DNA of 64,000 nt from a bacterium (GTDB taxonomy: Bacteria; UBP6; UBA1177): positions 135,408 to 199,407 of the forward strand of contig JAGCXM010000015.1 in assembly GCA_017961325.1 (NCBI GenBank), written 5' to 3'. The notes under the pieces are model-generated. The model was given only the letters and a program-made list of their open reading frames with translations, did no database searches and was not told the origin of the DNA. Below are positions 8,036 to 17,049 of the stretch, piece after piece; within the stretch, counting starts at the first letter, position 1, and every line of letters begins with the position of its first letter. Both the position numbers and the translations under genes were made by a program.

Positions 8036-9033
8036 AAAAGATTCGATACTAAACTAAAAACAGCTGAAATCATTGATGGAAACGATGCCGGATTTGTGTC
8101 GATTGCAGTGACTGCACAACCTGAACCTTTCACATCTTCACTTGCTTCAGCCGCATCAAGACCGTTGCAGATGTAGTAGATGTTTTCCACTTCTGCTTCG
8201 TCAAGAACACCGTTTCCGTTGGCATCGGCACCGCTCATAAATTTTTTACCGCCGGCTTTACAGTGTTTTCCGGCAGCTTCGTCGGCAACACTCATTACCG
8301 TATCGCGTCCGTCAGAGCCGTCAGCTCCTTTTTCGCCCTGAATTCCCTGTTCTCCCTGCTCGCCTTTGTCGCCGCGTTCGCCTTTCGCACCGTCAGAGCC
8401 GTCATTTCCATCCAATCCTGATGTCACGGGTTTGCCTGACTGACCCTGCGGTCCCTGCGGACTTTCGCCGTTGCAGACATAACTTACTGAAATTTCAGAT
8501 GTTTCAAATTCACCGTTGCCGTTTTTATCAAAACGGTTTTCTATTTTTTTGCCGCCGGTTTCACAGTTCTCGCCTGCCGGCTCGTCGGTTACGACAAATT
8601 CAGAAAACTTTCCGTCATTGCCGTCGGAACCGTTGGCTGCGTTTTCGGCATTTATCTCTGTCGAACCGTCTTCCGACACATTTTTACCGTAACAAATCGA
8701 TACGCTGCTATCTTCCGAATCCATTACTCCGTTATCATCACAGTCCAAACCGCTTTTGACAACAACGGCAGGCTTACAATCGGGATTTGTTGAATTTATA
8801 GAAACATTCGCCAACATTTTGCATCCGTCGTCCCCATCCTCTCCGTTGCAGACATATGCCTTCGGAATCTGTTCGTTTTCTTCCTTGGTTTTATCAGAGT
8901 CCGAAAAAGAGATAAGTATTCCGCCGTTCGGGCAGTGTTCATCTCCCTTACCAAGATCTGATGTCGCAACCGACCAGTCAGCGCACAACTGCGCCGAAAC
9001 AAAAACGGAAAACAAAAACACTATTTTTTTCAT
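8029..9033 (-). CDS. Secreted collagen-like protein with EF-hand-like repeats and a GC tail
   Basis: A signal peptide (MKKIVFLFSVFVSAQLCA) leads into units built as GGKK-x(n)-D-x-NGNG-x-x-x-x-x-E-x(n)-YxCNG. The D-x-N-x-NG-x-L-x-x-x-E core looks like a calcium-binding EF-hand/dockerin loop, seen clearly in DKNGNGEFETSE and DANGNGVLDEAE. Between two units lies a collagen-like Gly-X-Y stretch (KGERGDKGEQGEQGIQGEKG and flanks). The tail reads GSGCAVTAID and then a short hydrophobic stretch (SMISAVFSLVSNLFQ) without a basic end. GGAGG precedes the start and the gene begins 8 bp after its paralogue's stop, so the two form an operon. It is probably a surface or matrix protein; its ligand is unknown. 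Confidence 0.75.
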   Translation of the reverse strand: MKKIVFLFSVFVSAQLCADWSVATSDLGKGDEHCPNGGILISFSDSDKTKEENEQIPKAYVCNGEDGDDGCKMLANVSINSTNPDCKPAVVVKSGLDCDDNGVMDSEDSSVSICYGKNVSEDGSTEINAENAANGSDGNDGKFSEFVVTDEPAGENCETGGKKIENRFDKNGNGEFETSEISVSYVCNGESPQGPQGQSGKPVTSGLDGNDGSDGAKGERGDKGEQGEQGIQGEKGADGSDGRDTVMSVADEAAGKHCKAGGKKFMSGADANGNGVLDEAEVENIYYICNGLDAAEASEDVKGSGCAVTAIDTNPASFPSMISAVFSLVSNLFQ

Positions 9034-9041
9034 AATGCCTC

Positions 9042-10292
9042 CTAACTGCGGACCTTTTTCAATGCAAAAATCGCAAAAGCAGCAGCAAAAAGGGCTAAAA
9101 CAGCTGAAATCAGACTTCCGTTTTCATCAATGACTTCCAGAGAACAGCCTGTCGACGAAGAACCGAGCCCCGTCTCTTCGGCACTGCTTCCGTTGCATAC
9201 ATAGGAATCTTCGCCGGTGATTTCATCAGCGTCAAGCATTCCGTTTCTGTTTAAATCGACTCCTATCATGATTTTTTTGCCGCCGGAAACACAGTTTTCG
9301 CCTTTCGGTTCGTCAGCTACCGATACGAGAGCCGCAGCACCGTCCTTGCCGTTTGCACCGCTGGCACCGGTTTCACCCTGAATTCCCTGATCGCCTTTGG
9401 CACCTCCGTCACCCTTCTCACCCTGAGCACCGTTGCATACATATTTTGTCTGTTCAGCGGCGACCTCGTTGTCGTTTAGAAGATGATCTCCGTTTTTGTC
9501 GTTACCGACTTCTACCTTTACTCCTCCGTTGGCGCAGTTTCCGCCAGCCGGCTCTTCCGAAGTTCTTGAAAGCGCGTCGTCACCCTTGGGACCATTCCCG
9601 CCCTGATGACCTTTTTCGCCGTCGCAGACATACTTCGTCTGAGTATCATCGATTTCCTTTCCTGCGAGTTCCCCGTCTCCGTCAGCATCAACACCGACTT
9701 CGATTTTAACTCCGCCGTTCTGACATCCGGTATCGCCTGCAGATTCATCAGTCAATCTCGTAATTTTTGACAGTGCGTTTCCGCCGCTTGCTCCGTCTGC
9801 GCCGTTGCAGGAATATTCCGTATTGGAAATTTCCGCTTCGTCAAGCGTTCCGTTTTTGGGATTGTTGTCGAGTCCGACTTCGATTTTAACTCCGCCGTTC
9901 GGACATGGACAGCCGGATGTTCCTGCCGCCACCTTGGTAGCCTTAATCAATGCATCCGTTCCTGATTTTCCGTTGCATACGGGAAGTTCGTTGATTCCGT
10001 CTGCAACTACGATACCGCCCAATCCAGGACAGTAAGTTCCGTCGTCAGCCTTTATCGAAACACCGGCCGGTTCACCGTTTGCGCCGTCTGCGCCGTTGCA
10101 GACGAACTTCGTTTCATCAACGACATCGATTTTGTTGTCTCCGTCGGTGTCTGTACCGACTTCGATTTTTTTCCCGCCGTTCTGACATTCGGCCGAACCG
10201 GCAGGTTCGTCAGTCACCATGACAAGCATATTGTCCGCCGACAGAACCTCTGCAAACAAAAAACATACAAAAACAAAAAATAACTTTTTCAT
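9042..10292 (-). CDS. Secreted collagen-like, EF-hand-like repeat protein with a MYXO-CTERM-like tail
   Basis: The ATG at 10292 has GAGGTG upstream and opens a signal peptide (MKKLFFVFVCFLFAEVLS-A). Five clear repeats and one degenerate one follow. Each pairs a C-x-NGG(K/V)KIEVG strand with a D-x-D-x-DG/NG-x-x-x-x-x-E loop and a closing YVCNG. Short Gly-X-Y runs (GEKGDGGAKGDQGIQGETG) separate some of them. The C-terminus has SSSTGCSLEVIDENG, then a hydrophobic segment (LISAVLALFAAAFAIFAL) and the basic end KKVRS. This is the tripartite GC / membrane / basic layout of MYXO-CTERM signals, though with a longer gap after the GC. It is the first gene of a two-gene operon and probably a surface-anchored, calcium-dependent protein. 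Confidence 0.8.
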   Translation of the reverse strand: MKKLFFVFVCFLFAEVLSADNMLVMVTDEPAGSAECQNGGKKIEVGTDTDGDNKIDVVDETKFVCNGADGANGEPAGVSIKADDGTYCPGLGGIVVADGINELPVCNGKSGTDALIKATKVAAGTSGCPCPNGGVKIEVGLDNNPKNGTLDEAEISNTEYSCNGADGASGGNALSKITRLTDESAGDTGCQNGGVKIEVGVDADGDGELAGKEIDDTQTKYVCDGEKGHQGGNGPKGDDALSRTSEEPAGGNCANGGVKVEVGNDKNGDHLLNDNEVAAEQTKYVCNGAQGEKGDGGAKGDQGIQGETGASGANGKDGAAALVSVADEPKGENCVSGGKKIMIGVDLNRNGMLDADEITGEDSYVCNGSSAEETGLGSSSTGCSLEVIDENGSLISAVLALFAAAFAIFALKKVRS

Positions 10293-10386
10293 ACTGCACC
10301 TCAAAGGTTGAAACAAAACAAAAAACTTCCGTTATCTTCTTTAAAATTGTAAAAATTTCAAGTTTAGGCAAAGTTTTTCGTTCGTT

Positions 10387-10414
10387 TTGACTTATTTTTG
10401 TTTTCTGCTAAAAT
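10387..10414 (+). promoter_or_regulatory. Sigma-70-type promoter of the large surface protein gene
   Basis: TTGACT at 10387-10392 and TAAAAT at 10409-10414 are 16 bp apart. The element lies 50 bp upstream of the ATG at 10465. It is 24/28 identical to the promoter at 25641-25668, which drives another GC-tail protein. Confidence 0.65.
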
Positions 10415-10464
10415 TTATAGCTTTTGGGTTTTGAAATTTTACAGGTTTTTGATAGGAGATTGTA

Positions 10465-12849
10465 ATGAAAAAAATTTCCCTTTTGATTTTCACACTTTTT
10501 GCGGCGTTTTCCGCATACGCCTATGAAGGAACCACGATCGGCCCCGAAGTTTCCACGCTTGACGGCAGAAAACTTCAATGGGAAGCGGGAAGCTACGACT
10601 ATTTCGTCATGTTCAAATCTTTGATGGGTAACGATATCCGCGAGATATGCTCCAGTGAAAGCTCGCCGGCAGGATGCGACTGGGGAGACAACCCGGAACC
10701 CGACAGCTGTCTTCCGCAGAGCACTTTCCAGCTTACGAACAGGCATGTTCCGGAAGATGCGTATGTTGAAGCGGCTTATCTTGTCTGGACTTCAAGTCTT
10801 GATCCGGCGAACGTAAACCACACCGACAACACGGCAACTCTTAACTTTACTTCTGACGACAATCAGATCACCCAGACTATAAACGCGGTCGCTCCGAGAA
10901 TAGGAAGTGCCGGAACCGATGCAAATCCGGGTCAGCAGGATTTCACATTCGAAGGAATAACAACCGAGCAAAACGGCACGATTTACGGCGGATACTACAC
11001 CTACCGTGTTGACGTCACCGATTTTTTCAACCAGATTCACGCTAAAGGAAGAGATTTGGGCTACAAATCTGACGGTATGTCGCTTTACGGCAGCTATACT
11101 GTCAGCGATGTAGAATGCTCGAATTCTTCTGACTATCTTTCACAGGTCGTAGGCGGGAACGGTTACAGCGCTTCGGTAATGTGCGGCTGGTCGCTTATAA
11201 CCGTTTACCGTTCGACGAGAGTCAACCCGAAAATGGTTTACATCTACAACGGTTTCGGCAGATTCTGCAAACAGGAAGTCAACCTCGGAATTTCCGGTTT
11301 CGAGTTTCCGGACAAACCTATCATCAAAATGACCATGGCTGTTCACGAAGGTGATCCCGGCCTGGCAAGCGCAACAGGCTGCGGCGCTCTGGGCTTCGCA
11401 GCATGTCCTCCGGAAGGTCTTTCGGTAACCGGTCAGCAGACACCGCCCGAAGATCTGACTATCCTTCAGAACAACTGCAACCCTGCCAAATTCCAGGATC
11501 AGAGCGGAACGGCATTCAACTATTCCGATACCTACAACTCGATTTCGAGTATTTACGGTTGGAATGATTCAGCCGAAACCTGCATAGGCGGAGACCCGAA
11601 CTATCCTGACCCGAACACTCTTGAATACACGATGGATGTCGACACTTTCCTGCTTGATGCCGAGGCTAACACTGATTTCGACAGACAGTTCAAAAAGGGT
11701 GACGAATCCCTGTTCATAAAAATAGGTGCCAATCAGGACTGCATCTATCCGAACTACATGGTCGTATCGCTTGATACCAAAGCTCCGAGATACGACATTC
11801 CGGTAAATCTTGCGACTCCGGACGGAAGAGAGAAAAATTACTGTTCATGTTCCGAACAGGCTGATACAGTCTGCTCAACGGCTCCTTTCTACTTTATGAT
11901 CAAAGTTCAAAACTGGGGCAACGATATTTCCACCGGCGTAAAGGTTCAGGATACGCTTTCTTCAAAAGTCAGCTATATTCCAGGCACGACTGAAATGTGC
12001 AAAGAATGGAAAAGCGAAAACGTATGCAAAAAATGGATACCGATTGAAGACATAAACGGCGGTTTCCCGCTTGCCAATGATTATAGGGTTGCAGACACGC
12101 TCAGTTACTGTGATGCAATTTCCCAGACTTGTCCCGAAACGATAATGATTCGTTTCAAAGTTATGCCTAAAGAAAATCTCCCGAAGAACGAAGTCATTGA
12201 AAACACTGCAATAATAAACGACGACAACAACCGTCCGTACAAATCGAACACGTCGATTCCGCTCAGACTTACATTCGGCAACTGCCCCTCTCCGGCTGCA
12301 TGCGAAAATCCCGATCTGACTAACTGCGGCGGTTACGGTGACGGCGAAGGCTGCACGAAAAACGAAGACTGCGGTAACGGTCAGACATGCCAGAACGGAC
12401 AATGCGTAAAAGATTCCTCGCTTTTTGCCAAAGACGTACAGATTACCGTCACTGCCGGCAAAAACACTCCAGTCAGCGATGAATCAGCGATAATAATTGC
12501 TTCGCCGGCAGAAAAACTTGTCGCAGGACAGTTCTCGCTCATCGCTTCAACTGAAGAAAAAGGTAAAAATTTCACGTTTGAATCCGTTATAACATCACTT
12601 GACATCAAAGATTCAAAAACGATCCTCTCGAACATGAAACTGGTTTACGACAAAAACGGCAACGGCCTTTTTGACGAAAACGAAAAAATTGTAGCTGAAG
12701 CGCAGAGCGTAAATGCAAAAACGGCAACATTCGCGCTTAAAAACGATTCCGCCGACTATGAAACGAATGTGCTTCACCATTTTATAATCGTTACTGACGT
12801 GAAATACGATTCCGAAGACATTCCGCTTGACAAGACCTTCAATTCCTGA
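10465..12849 (+). CDS. Large exported surface protein with DUF11-like region, N-terminal part (frame breaks at 12829-12849)
   Basis: A signal peptide (MKKISLLIFTLFAAFSAYA) begins a 794-residue reading frame. An N-terminal Cys-containing region (to ~450) includes VEAAYLVWTSSLDP and a VDVTDFFNQ stretch. Residues ~475-610 resemble DUF11-type repeats, with VQNWGNDISTGVKVQDTLS and VIENTAIINDDNN. Next comes a small Cys module (CTKNEDCGNGQTCQNGQCV), then beta-rich units with an EF-hand-like DKNGNGLFDENE. The frame stops at 12849, but the -1 frame opens at 12831 and continues the same composition to 13574 with a GC tail. The full product is therefore expected to be about 1,035 residues. The stop may be a real mutation, an assembly error or, less likely, programmed frameshifting. 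A strong promoter and GGAGA support expression. Confidence 0.7.
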   Translation: MKKISLLIFTLFAAFSAYAYEGTTIGPEVSTLDGRKLQWEAGSYDYFVMFKSLMGNDIREICSSESSPAGCDWGDNPEPDSCLPQSTFQLTNRHVPEDAYVEAAYLVWTSSLDPANVNHTDNTATLNFTSDDNQITQTINAVAPRIGSAGTDANPGQQDFTFEGITTEQNGTIYGGYYTYRVDVTDFFNQIHAKGRDLGYKSDGMSLYGSYTVSDVECSNSSDYLSQVVGGNGYSASVMCGWSLITVYRSTRVNPKMVYIYNGFGRFCKQEVNLGISGFEFPDKPIIKMTMAVHEGDPGLASATGCGALGFAACPPEGLSVTGQQTPPEDLTILQNNCNPAKFQDQSGTAFNYSDTYNSISSIYGWNDSAETCIGGDPNYPDPNTLEYTMDVDTFLLDAEANTDFDRQFKKGDESLFIKIGANQDCIYPNYMVVSLDTKAPRYDIPVNLATPDGREKNYCSCSEQADTVCSTAPFYFMIKVQNWGNDISTGVKVQDTLSSKVSYIPGTTEMCKEWKSENVCKKWIPIEDINGGFPLANDYRVADTLSYCDAISQTCPETIMIRFKVMPKENLPKNEVIENTAIINDDNNRPYKSNTSIPLRLTFGNCPSPAACENPDLTNCGGYGDGEGCTKNEDCGNGQTCQNGQCVKDSSLFAKDVQITVTAGKNTPVSDESAIIIASPAEKLVAGQFSLIASTEEKGKNFTFESVITSLDIKDSKTILSNMKLVYDKNGNGLFDENEKIVAEAQSVNAKTATFALKNDSADYETNVLHHFIIVTDVKYDSEDIPLDKTFNS

Positions 12850-13574
12850 TTGAAGACATCAGTTCATTCAAATTCGGCAATGCCAGCAATATTACCGGGG
12901 AAATGACGCCCGCACCCCTGAATTTCGCGAAATTCGCATTTGAACCGACAGTCGAGGCATTTATTTTCACGAAAGGCAGCATAGAGCCGCCGGTTCCTGC
13001 GCCTTCCGAGATAAACAAATCATCGGTCGGAGTTCTTCAAATAAGAGCAAAATCCATTAAGAGAAGTGACAAAATCAAAAAGATAATTCTTAAAACATCG
13101 TCAAAATCGGTAAATTTCAAAGACGGAATCACCCAGATAGATCTTTATCTCGATGCAAACAAAGACGCCCGTGCAGAAGGCGAAGAACTGCTTGCAACCG
13201 TTGTTCCGAGCGAGGCTTCGAATATTCTGGACATCGTTTTTGACCAACCTCTGTTTTTCGGAATAGACGAAGAAAAGACTTTGCTTCTTGTCGCCAAATT
13301 CAATATTCCGAAAGAAGAAATGGCACAGATTTCCATTCAGAAATCGAAAGTCAAACTCGATTCCGGCGATGATCCCTACGGTCTGCCGATTAAATCGAAA
13401 GAATTCAGCTACAAATGCGAAGAAGGTGATTTAACCTGTATGGAAGACGGTGACGATATCGGCTGCGCTGTCACCGCACTTGAAGAGACGGAATCCTCCC
13501 GTTACATGATTTTCGCGGCTTTAGCGTTTTTCTGCAGTCTGGCACTGGCAGTTCGCAGGTTTTTATTAAAATAG
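12831..13574 (+). pseudogene. Displaced 3' portion of the large surface protein, with GC tail
   Basis: This frame has no start of its own. It opens right after the TGA at 12828 in the -1 frame and joins the upstream gene near TTCAATTCCTGA, reading QFLIEDISSFKFGNASNITG before the first Met at 12903. It contains beta-rich units with DLYLDANKDARAEGEE, an EF-hand-like loop, similar in style to the preceding gene. The C-terminus has DDIGCAVTALEETESSRY, a membrane segment (MIFAALAFFCSLALAV) and RRFLLK, the clearest MYXO-CTERM-like signal in the window. Starting instead at Met 12903 would give a 223-residue protein without a signal peptide, which makes little sense for a membrane-sorted tail. It is best read as the end of the interrupted gene. 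Confidence 0.7.
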
Positions 13575-13578
13575 CACC

Positions 13579-14991
13579 ATGAAATCAGCAATAGTTTATC
13601 TGCTCACATCATTTATAATTTCATTTGTTTTTGTCTGTCTCGTTACCCCTTTGCTTATCAAAGCAGGTAAAAAATTCGGTTTCGTAGATCAGGTCAATCA
13701 ACGCAAAATACACCGCGGAGCAATTCCGAGAATAGGCGGAATCGGCATCTCGATCGGGACAATGCTGCCGGTCCTGCTTCTTTTCATCATCTTTAAGGTA
13801 AAAAACGTGGTCGATGCAGAAACGACCAACAACATGACTCTATACTTCGGCGGCGGACTTGCCATAAGTTTTCTCGGTCTAATCGACGACATTAAAGGAG
13901 TAAATGCAAAACTAAAGCTTCTTTTTCAGGCAGTTATAGCCGTAGTCGCAACACTGCACGGAGCTTTGATTCAGTCGCTGCCGATGCCCTGGGGAAGGCT
14001 TGAACTCGGATTTTTCGGATACGTCGTCACCGTTTTCTGGATAATTGCTATCATCAACGCCTTCAATCTTATTGACGGTATAGACGGCCTGTCATCTGGA
14101 ATCACGCTGTTTTCATCACTGACGATAGCGATTCTTGCAATCGTGAACGGTTATCTGGCTGTCGCACTCGTCGCACTGGCTTTAGCCGGAGCCGTTACGG
14201 GATTTCTGATTTACAATTTCAATCCGGCGAAAATCTTCATGGGCGATTCGGGATCGATGTTTATCGGCTATATTCTGGCGATTCTTTCGCTTAGAACTCA
14301 GTCCAAAACCCATGCGATCGTATCGATTTTGGTTCCGATAATCGCGATGGGTCTGCCTATTCTTGATACTACTCTCGCGTTCCTGCGCCGGATCCTCAGG
14401 CATCAGTCGATTTTCATGGCCGACAAGCAGCACATTCACCATTTTCTTCTGTCGCTCGGCTTCAACCAGCGCAAGACTGTACTGATACTTTATTCGATTT
14501 CGATTCTGTTCACGATCCTTTCAATGCTTATGATTTTCAATCAAAACATTGATACTTTCCTTATCGTTCTCGTATTTGCGATAATCGTTGTCGTAATAAT
14601 CACGAAACTGGGTTATATCGAAATGATTTACGGCAAATTCCGCGTAAAAAAGGAAAATTCGCTCGAAAAGCACCTCGAAAACTTCTTCATAGACAGAATC
14701 GATTTGAAAGAAGATGAAAACTTCTTTTCGGAACTTCCGATAAAGGGCTTCGACATTCTCGACATCAAAGGGGAAAATCTGTTTTCAAAAGGGGAAAAGG
14801 ACAAAATAAACTTCTTCGACATTTCGGCGAGAAGATCGCGCATCGTCCGCCTTTACTGGAATGAAAATGTTCCGATAATCGGCTCGCGCGAATCGGCGAT
14901 GCTCATTCTGGTGGCGAAGACCCTCGTCGCCAAATTCGCTCCGATAAGCGACGAAGACGAAAAGATTCTGATTGAGCTTATCGACAGATAA
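13579..14991 (+). CDS. WecA/TagO-like undecaprenyl-phosphate sugar-1-phosphate transferase with C-terminal extension
   Basis: This polytopic membrane protein of the MraY/WecA family transfers a HexNAc-1-phosphate to undecaprenyl phosphate to start glycan synthesis. Visible signatures are RKIHRGAIPRIGG, LIDDIKGVNAKLK (the Asp pair region), NAFNLIDGIDGLSSG, FNPAKIFMGDSGSMFIGY and the loop MADKQHIHHFLLSLG. About ten hydrophobic segments are present. The family core ends near residue 350. A further ~120 residues form a charged, soluble C-terminal domain with no recognised family. It begins 4 bp after the previous gene's stop. It could prime the glycan built by the polysaccharide cluster near 52-64 kb, but no physical link is seen. 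Confidence 0.88.
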   Translation: MKSAIVYLLTSFIISFVFVCLVTPLLIKAGKKFGFVDQVNQRKIHRGAIPRIGGIGISIGTMLPVLLLFIIFKVKNVVDAETTNNMTLYFGGGLAISFLGLIDDIKGVNAKLKLLFQAVIAVVATLHGALIQSLPMPWGRLELGFFGYVVTVFWIIAIINAFNLIDGIDGLSSGITLFSSLTIAILAIVNGYLAVALVALALAGAVTGFLIYNFNPAKIFMGDSGSMFIGYILAILSLRTQSKTHAIVSILVPIIAMGLPILDTTLAFLRRILRHQSIFMADKQHIHHFLLSLGFNQRKTVLILYSISILFTILSMLMIFNQNIDTFLIVLVFAIIVVVIITKLGYIEMIYGKFRVKKENSLEKHLENFFIDRIDLKEDENFFSELPIKGFDILDIKGENLFSKGEKDKINFFDISARRSRIVRLYWNENVPIIGSRESAMLILVAKTLVAKFAPISDEDEKILIELIDR

Positions 14992-15000
14992 TCAGTAAAA

Positions 15001-15759
15001 TCAAAGACTTGTCAAAACAACAGGGCCGTTTGCAGTGATTGCGACAGTGTGTTCGAACTGGCAGCTCAGCTTGCCGTCCATCGTGACGACAGTCCAGCCG
15101 TCGCTCAAAGTTCTCGTTTTGTAGGTCCCTTCGTTGATCATCGGTTCGATCGCAACGACCATTCCCTCCTGAAGTTTAAGTCCGTCACCGCGTTTGCCGT
15201 AGTGCGGAATCGCCGGATCTTCGTGAAGATGCACGCCCGTGCCGTGACCGACGTACTCGACGACGACCGAAAAGCCGTGACTTTCGGCATACTCCTGAAT
15301 TACAGCACCGATATCACCGATGTGATTCCCCGGAACGCACTGCTCGATGCCGAGTTCGAGGCATCTGCGTGTAACTTCGACAAGTTTTTTCGCCTTGTCG
15401 CTTGCCCCCGGCATGACATAAGTCATCGTGCTGTCACCGATGTAACCGTTGAGCGTTACTCCGCAGTCAACCGAAAGAATGTCGCCGCGCTGAATGATCT
15501 TAGCCTTTCTCGGAATGCCGTGAACGACCTCGTTGTTTACTGCGATGCATGTTGCATGGGTATAGTCGTCAACCGATTTGAAAGTCGGATGACCGCCGTG
15601 TTTTTTGATGAATTTGTCGGCAAAAGCATCGATTTGAAGCGTTGACACACCAGGTTTGATATAACTTTTCAACTCGTGATAAAGCTCTGCCAAAACATGA
15701 CCGGCAGCCTTGATTTTTTCAATCTGTTCAGGAGTTTTGATAATTATTTCGTCGCACAT
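15001..15759 (-). CDS. map: Type I methionine aminopeptidase
   Basis: The enzyme removes the initiator Met from nascent cytosolic proteins. At 252 residues it is the usual length for bacterial MetAP type I. All five metal ligands are visible: Asp98 (SVDCG), Asp109 (IGDST), His172 (GHGTG), Glu205 (IEPM) and Glu236 (QFEHT). His80 lies in VVHGIP and His179 in the HLHED segment. GAGGG lies five bases before the ATG. It is convergent with the WecA-like gene, their ends 9 bp apart, and lies downstream of the RelA-like gene on the same strand. Confidence 0.97.
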   Translation of the reverse strand: MCDEIIIKTPEQIEKIKAAGHVLAELYHELKSYIKPGVSTLQIDAFADKFIKKHGGHPTFKSVDDYTHATCIAVNNEVVHGIPRKAKIIQRGDILSVDCGVTLNGYIGDSTMTYVMPGASDKAKKLVEVTRRCLELGIEQCVPGNHIGDIGAVIQEYAESHGFSVVVEYVGHGTGVHLHEDPAIPHYGKRGDGLKLQEGMVVAIEPMINEGTYKTRTLSDGWTVVTMDGKLSCQFEHTVAITANGPVVLTSL

Positions 15760-15857
15760 TTTTCCCTCGAAAAAAAAATCAATACAAAACCAACGGCAGA
15801 TTATTTTGGTTGTTTTCTGGAAAAAGCAAGAATTTTTGACTTTGCCAATCAGGCTGA

Positions 15858-17042
15858 CTAGTTATCCGAAGTCAGAATTTCAGTTTCCCACCGGTGCTGG
15901 CGCTGGTATCTCAGCACGTTCGTAAGAACGCGCTTCCTTGCCGCAATCGTCTGATTTTTTTTGTATTCTTCGTGGCTTGCACGCCCGGAACGGCTTTCGG
16001 AGAAACTCTCTTCATCCAGAATCTGAACCTCAAACGGGAAGAAAAAGCGGTAAATAGGCTTTGTCGGGTTTATCGGGTCTTCCATAGTTATGAGAAGTCG
16101 GCTCGTAAGCTGGATCGAAGAGTATGAAGTCGAAGAATAAAGGTTCGTCTCCTCGATGTTTTTTTTCGTAATCTCCTCCTTTTCTTCAGGCGGAATTTCC
16201 AGATATTTTTCCAGAAATTCGGCTACATCCTCCTGAGACCACGAGGAAAGATCGTGCGATTTCAGCTCTTCGACACCTTCGATAAAGTGCGGAATGTTGA
16301 CGACGTTGTTTTTCGTCCTGCTCGGCTTAATGTTGGCGAACGAAATGACGTGATTCGTAGCGAAATACCTGAGCACAAGGATGATATCGAGCTTTGTGTA
16401 GGTCACGATCCGCACTCCGACGCGGTCGAAAATATCGGCAGTGACATTCTCCTTTTTGTGAAGCAGTTTGAGTATCAGGCTGTCGCGCGACTTGTCATTC
16501 TTTATCTCGAAAAGTTTGAGCCTGATCGCGTCGTCGCCCGTTCCAAGAAAGTATCCGCCGGCAGAATTGCCGTTGAGATGGGCACTGAACCTTTTGTAAA
16601 TCTGGTTTCTGATGCCTGGCATAAAACTTTTTGCGAGGTCGTTTTCGACATGCGTGATCGTATGCGCCACCCTCAGAATCGCACAAGCCCATGCCTGTTC
16701 AAGAGTTTTCTCCTTTTCCGAAGCCATGATAAGCAGACTCACGATGTCGTCATTGCAGAGAATGTCCGGCGGAATTATCAGAGTTTCGGTTTTTCCTTCG
16801 GGATCTTCCAGAAGATAGCTCTGGATGAAGGTTTTCGCCTCGCTCAGAATCGAAGCGGCGGTATCCGCAATCTCAGGATCGGTTATGTCATAGCCGTAAT
16901 TTTTTATGAAAGTAAGTCCTGATTCCCTGTCATGGACGTTGAGCCTTTCGATATCGATGAAACTTTTCTGCGAAAAAATCGCGTCAAAAAGCTCAAACGG
17001 GAATTTCAGGAAATTTTTTTCAAGTTTGTTTTTAAGTTCCAT
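15858..17042 (-). CDS. Divergent RelA/SpoT-synthetase-like protein of unknown function
   Basis: This is a soluble 394-residue protein with no signal peptide. The first ~170 residues are mainly helical and include ILRVAHTITHVENDL. From about 187 the order of motifs follows the (p)ppGpp synthetase fold. KLLHKKENVTADIFDRVGVRIV (187-212, written here with its break at 200) parallels the RK...I-DI-G-RI strand, SYSSIQL (306-312) the YQSLH loop, FPFEVQIL (335-342) the EIQIRT strand, and SGRASHEEYKK (352-362) the G-A-AH-YK helix. Key residues of YQSLHT and EIQIRT are changed, so alarmone synthesis is doubtful. I recall an uncharacterised myxobacterial family of similar build (TIGR04552) but cannot confirm membership. 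AGGTGAG precedes the ATG. It follows the GH57 gene by 7 bp, so it is probably cotranscribed with it and glgC. Confidence 0.6.
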   Translation of the reverse strand: MELKNKLEKNFLKFPFELFDAIFSQKSFIDIERLNVHDRESGLTFIKNYGYDITDPEIADTAASILSEAKTFIQSYLLEDPEGKTETLIIPPDILCNDDIVSLLIMASEKEKTLEQAWACAILRVAHTITHVENDLAKSFMPGIRNQIYKRFSAHLNGNSAGGYFLGTGDDAIRLKLFEIKNDKSRDSLILKLLHKKENVTADIFDRVGVRIVTYTKLDIILVLRYFATNHVISFANIKPSRTKNNVVNIPHFIEGVEELKSHDLSSWSQEDVAEFLEKYLEIPPEEKEEITKKNIEETNLYSSTSYSSIQLTSRLLITMEDPINPTKPIYRFFFPFEVQILDEESFSESRSGRASHEEYKKNQTIAARKRVLTNVLRYQRQHRWETEILTSDN

Positions 17043-17049
17043 TTCTCAC

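Noticed and set aside
12820-12850. Programmed -1 frameshifting
   Set aside because: The -1 frame continues the protein, but no slippery heptamer or obvious downstream structure is present at TTCAATTCCTGA.
16254-16922. 222-residue plus-strand frame
   Set aside because: It is antisense to the RelA-like gene, which has a good start and a compositionally sensible product.
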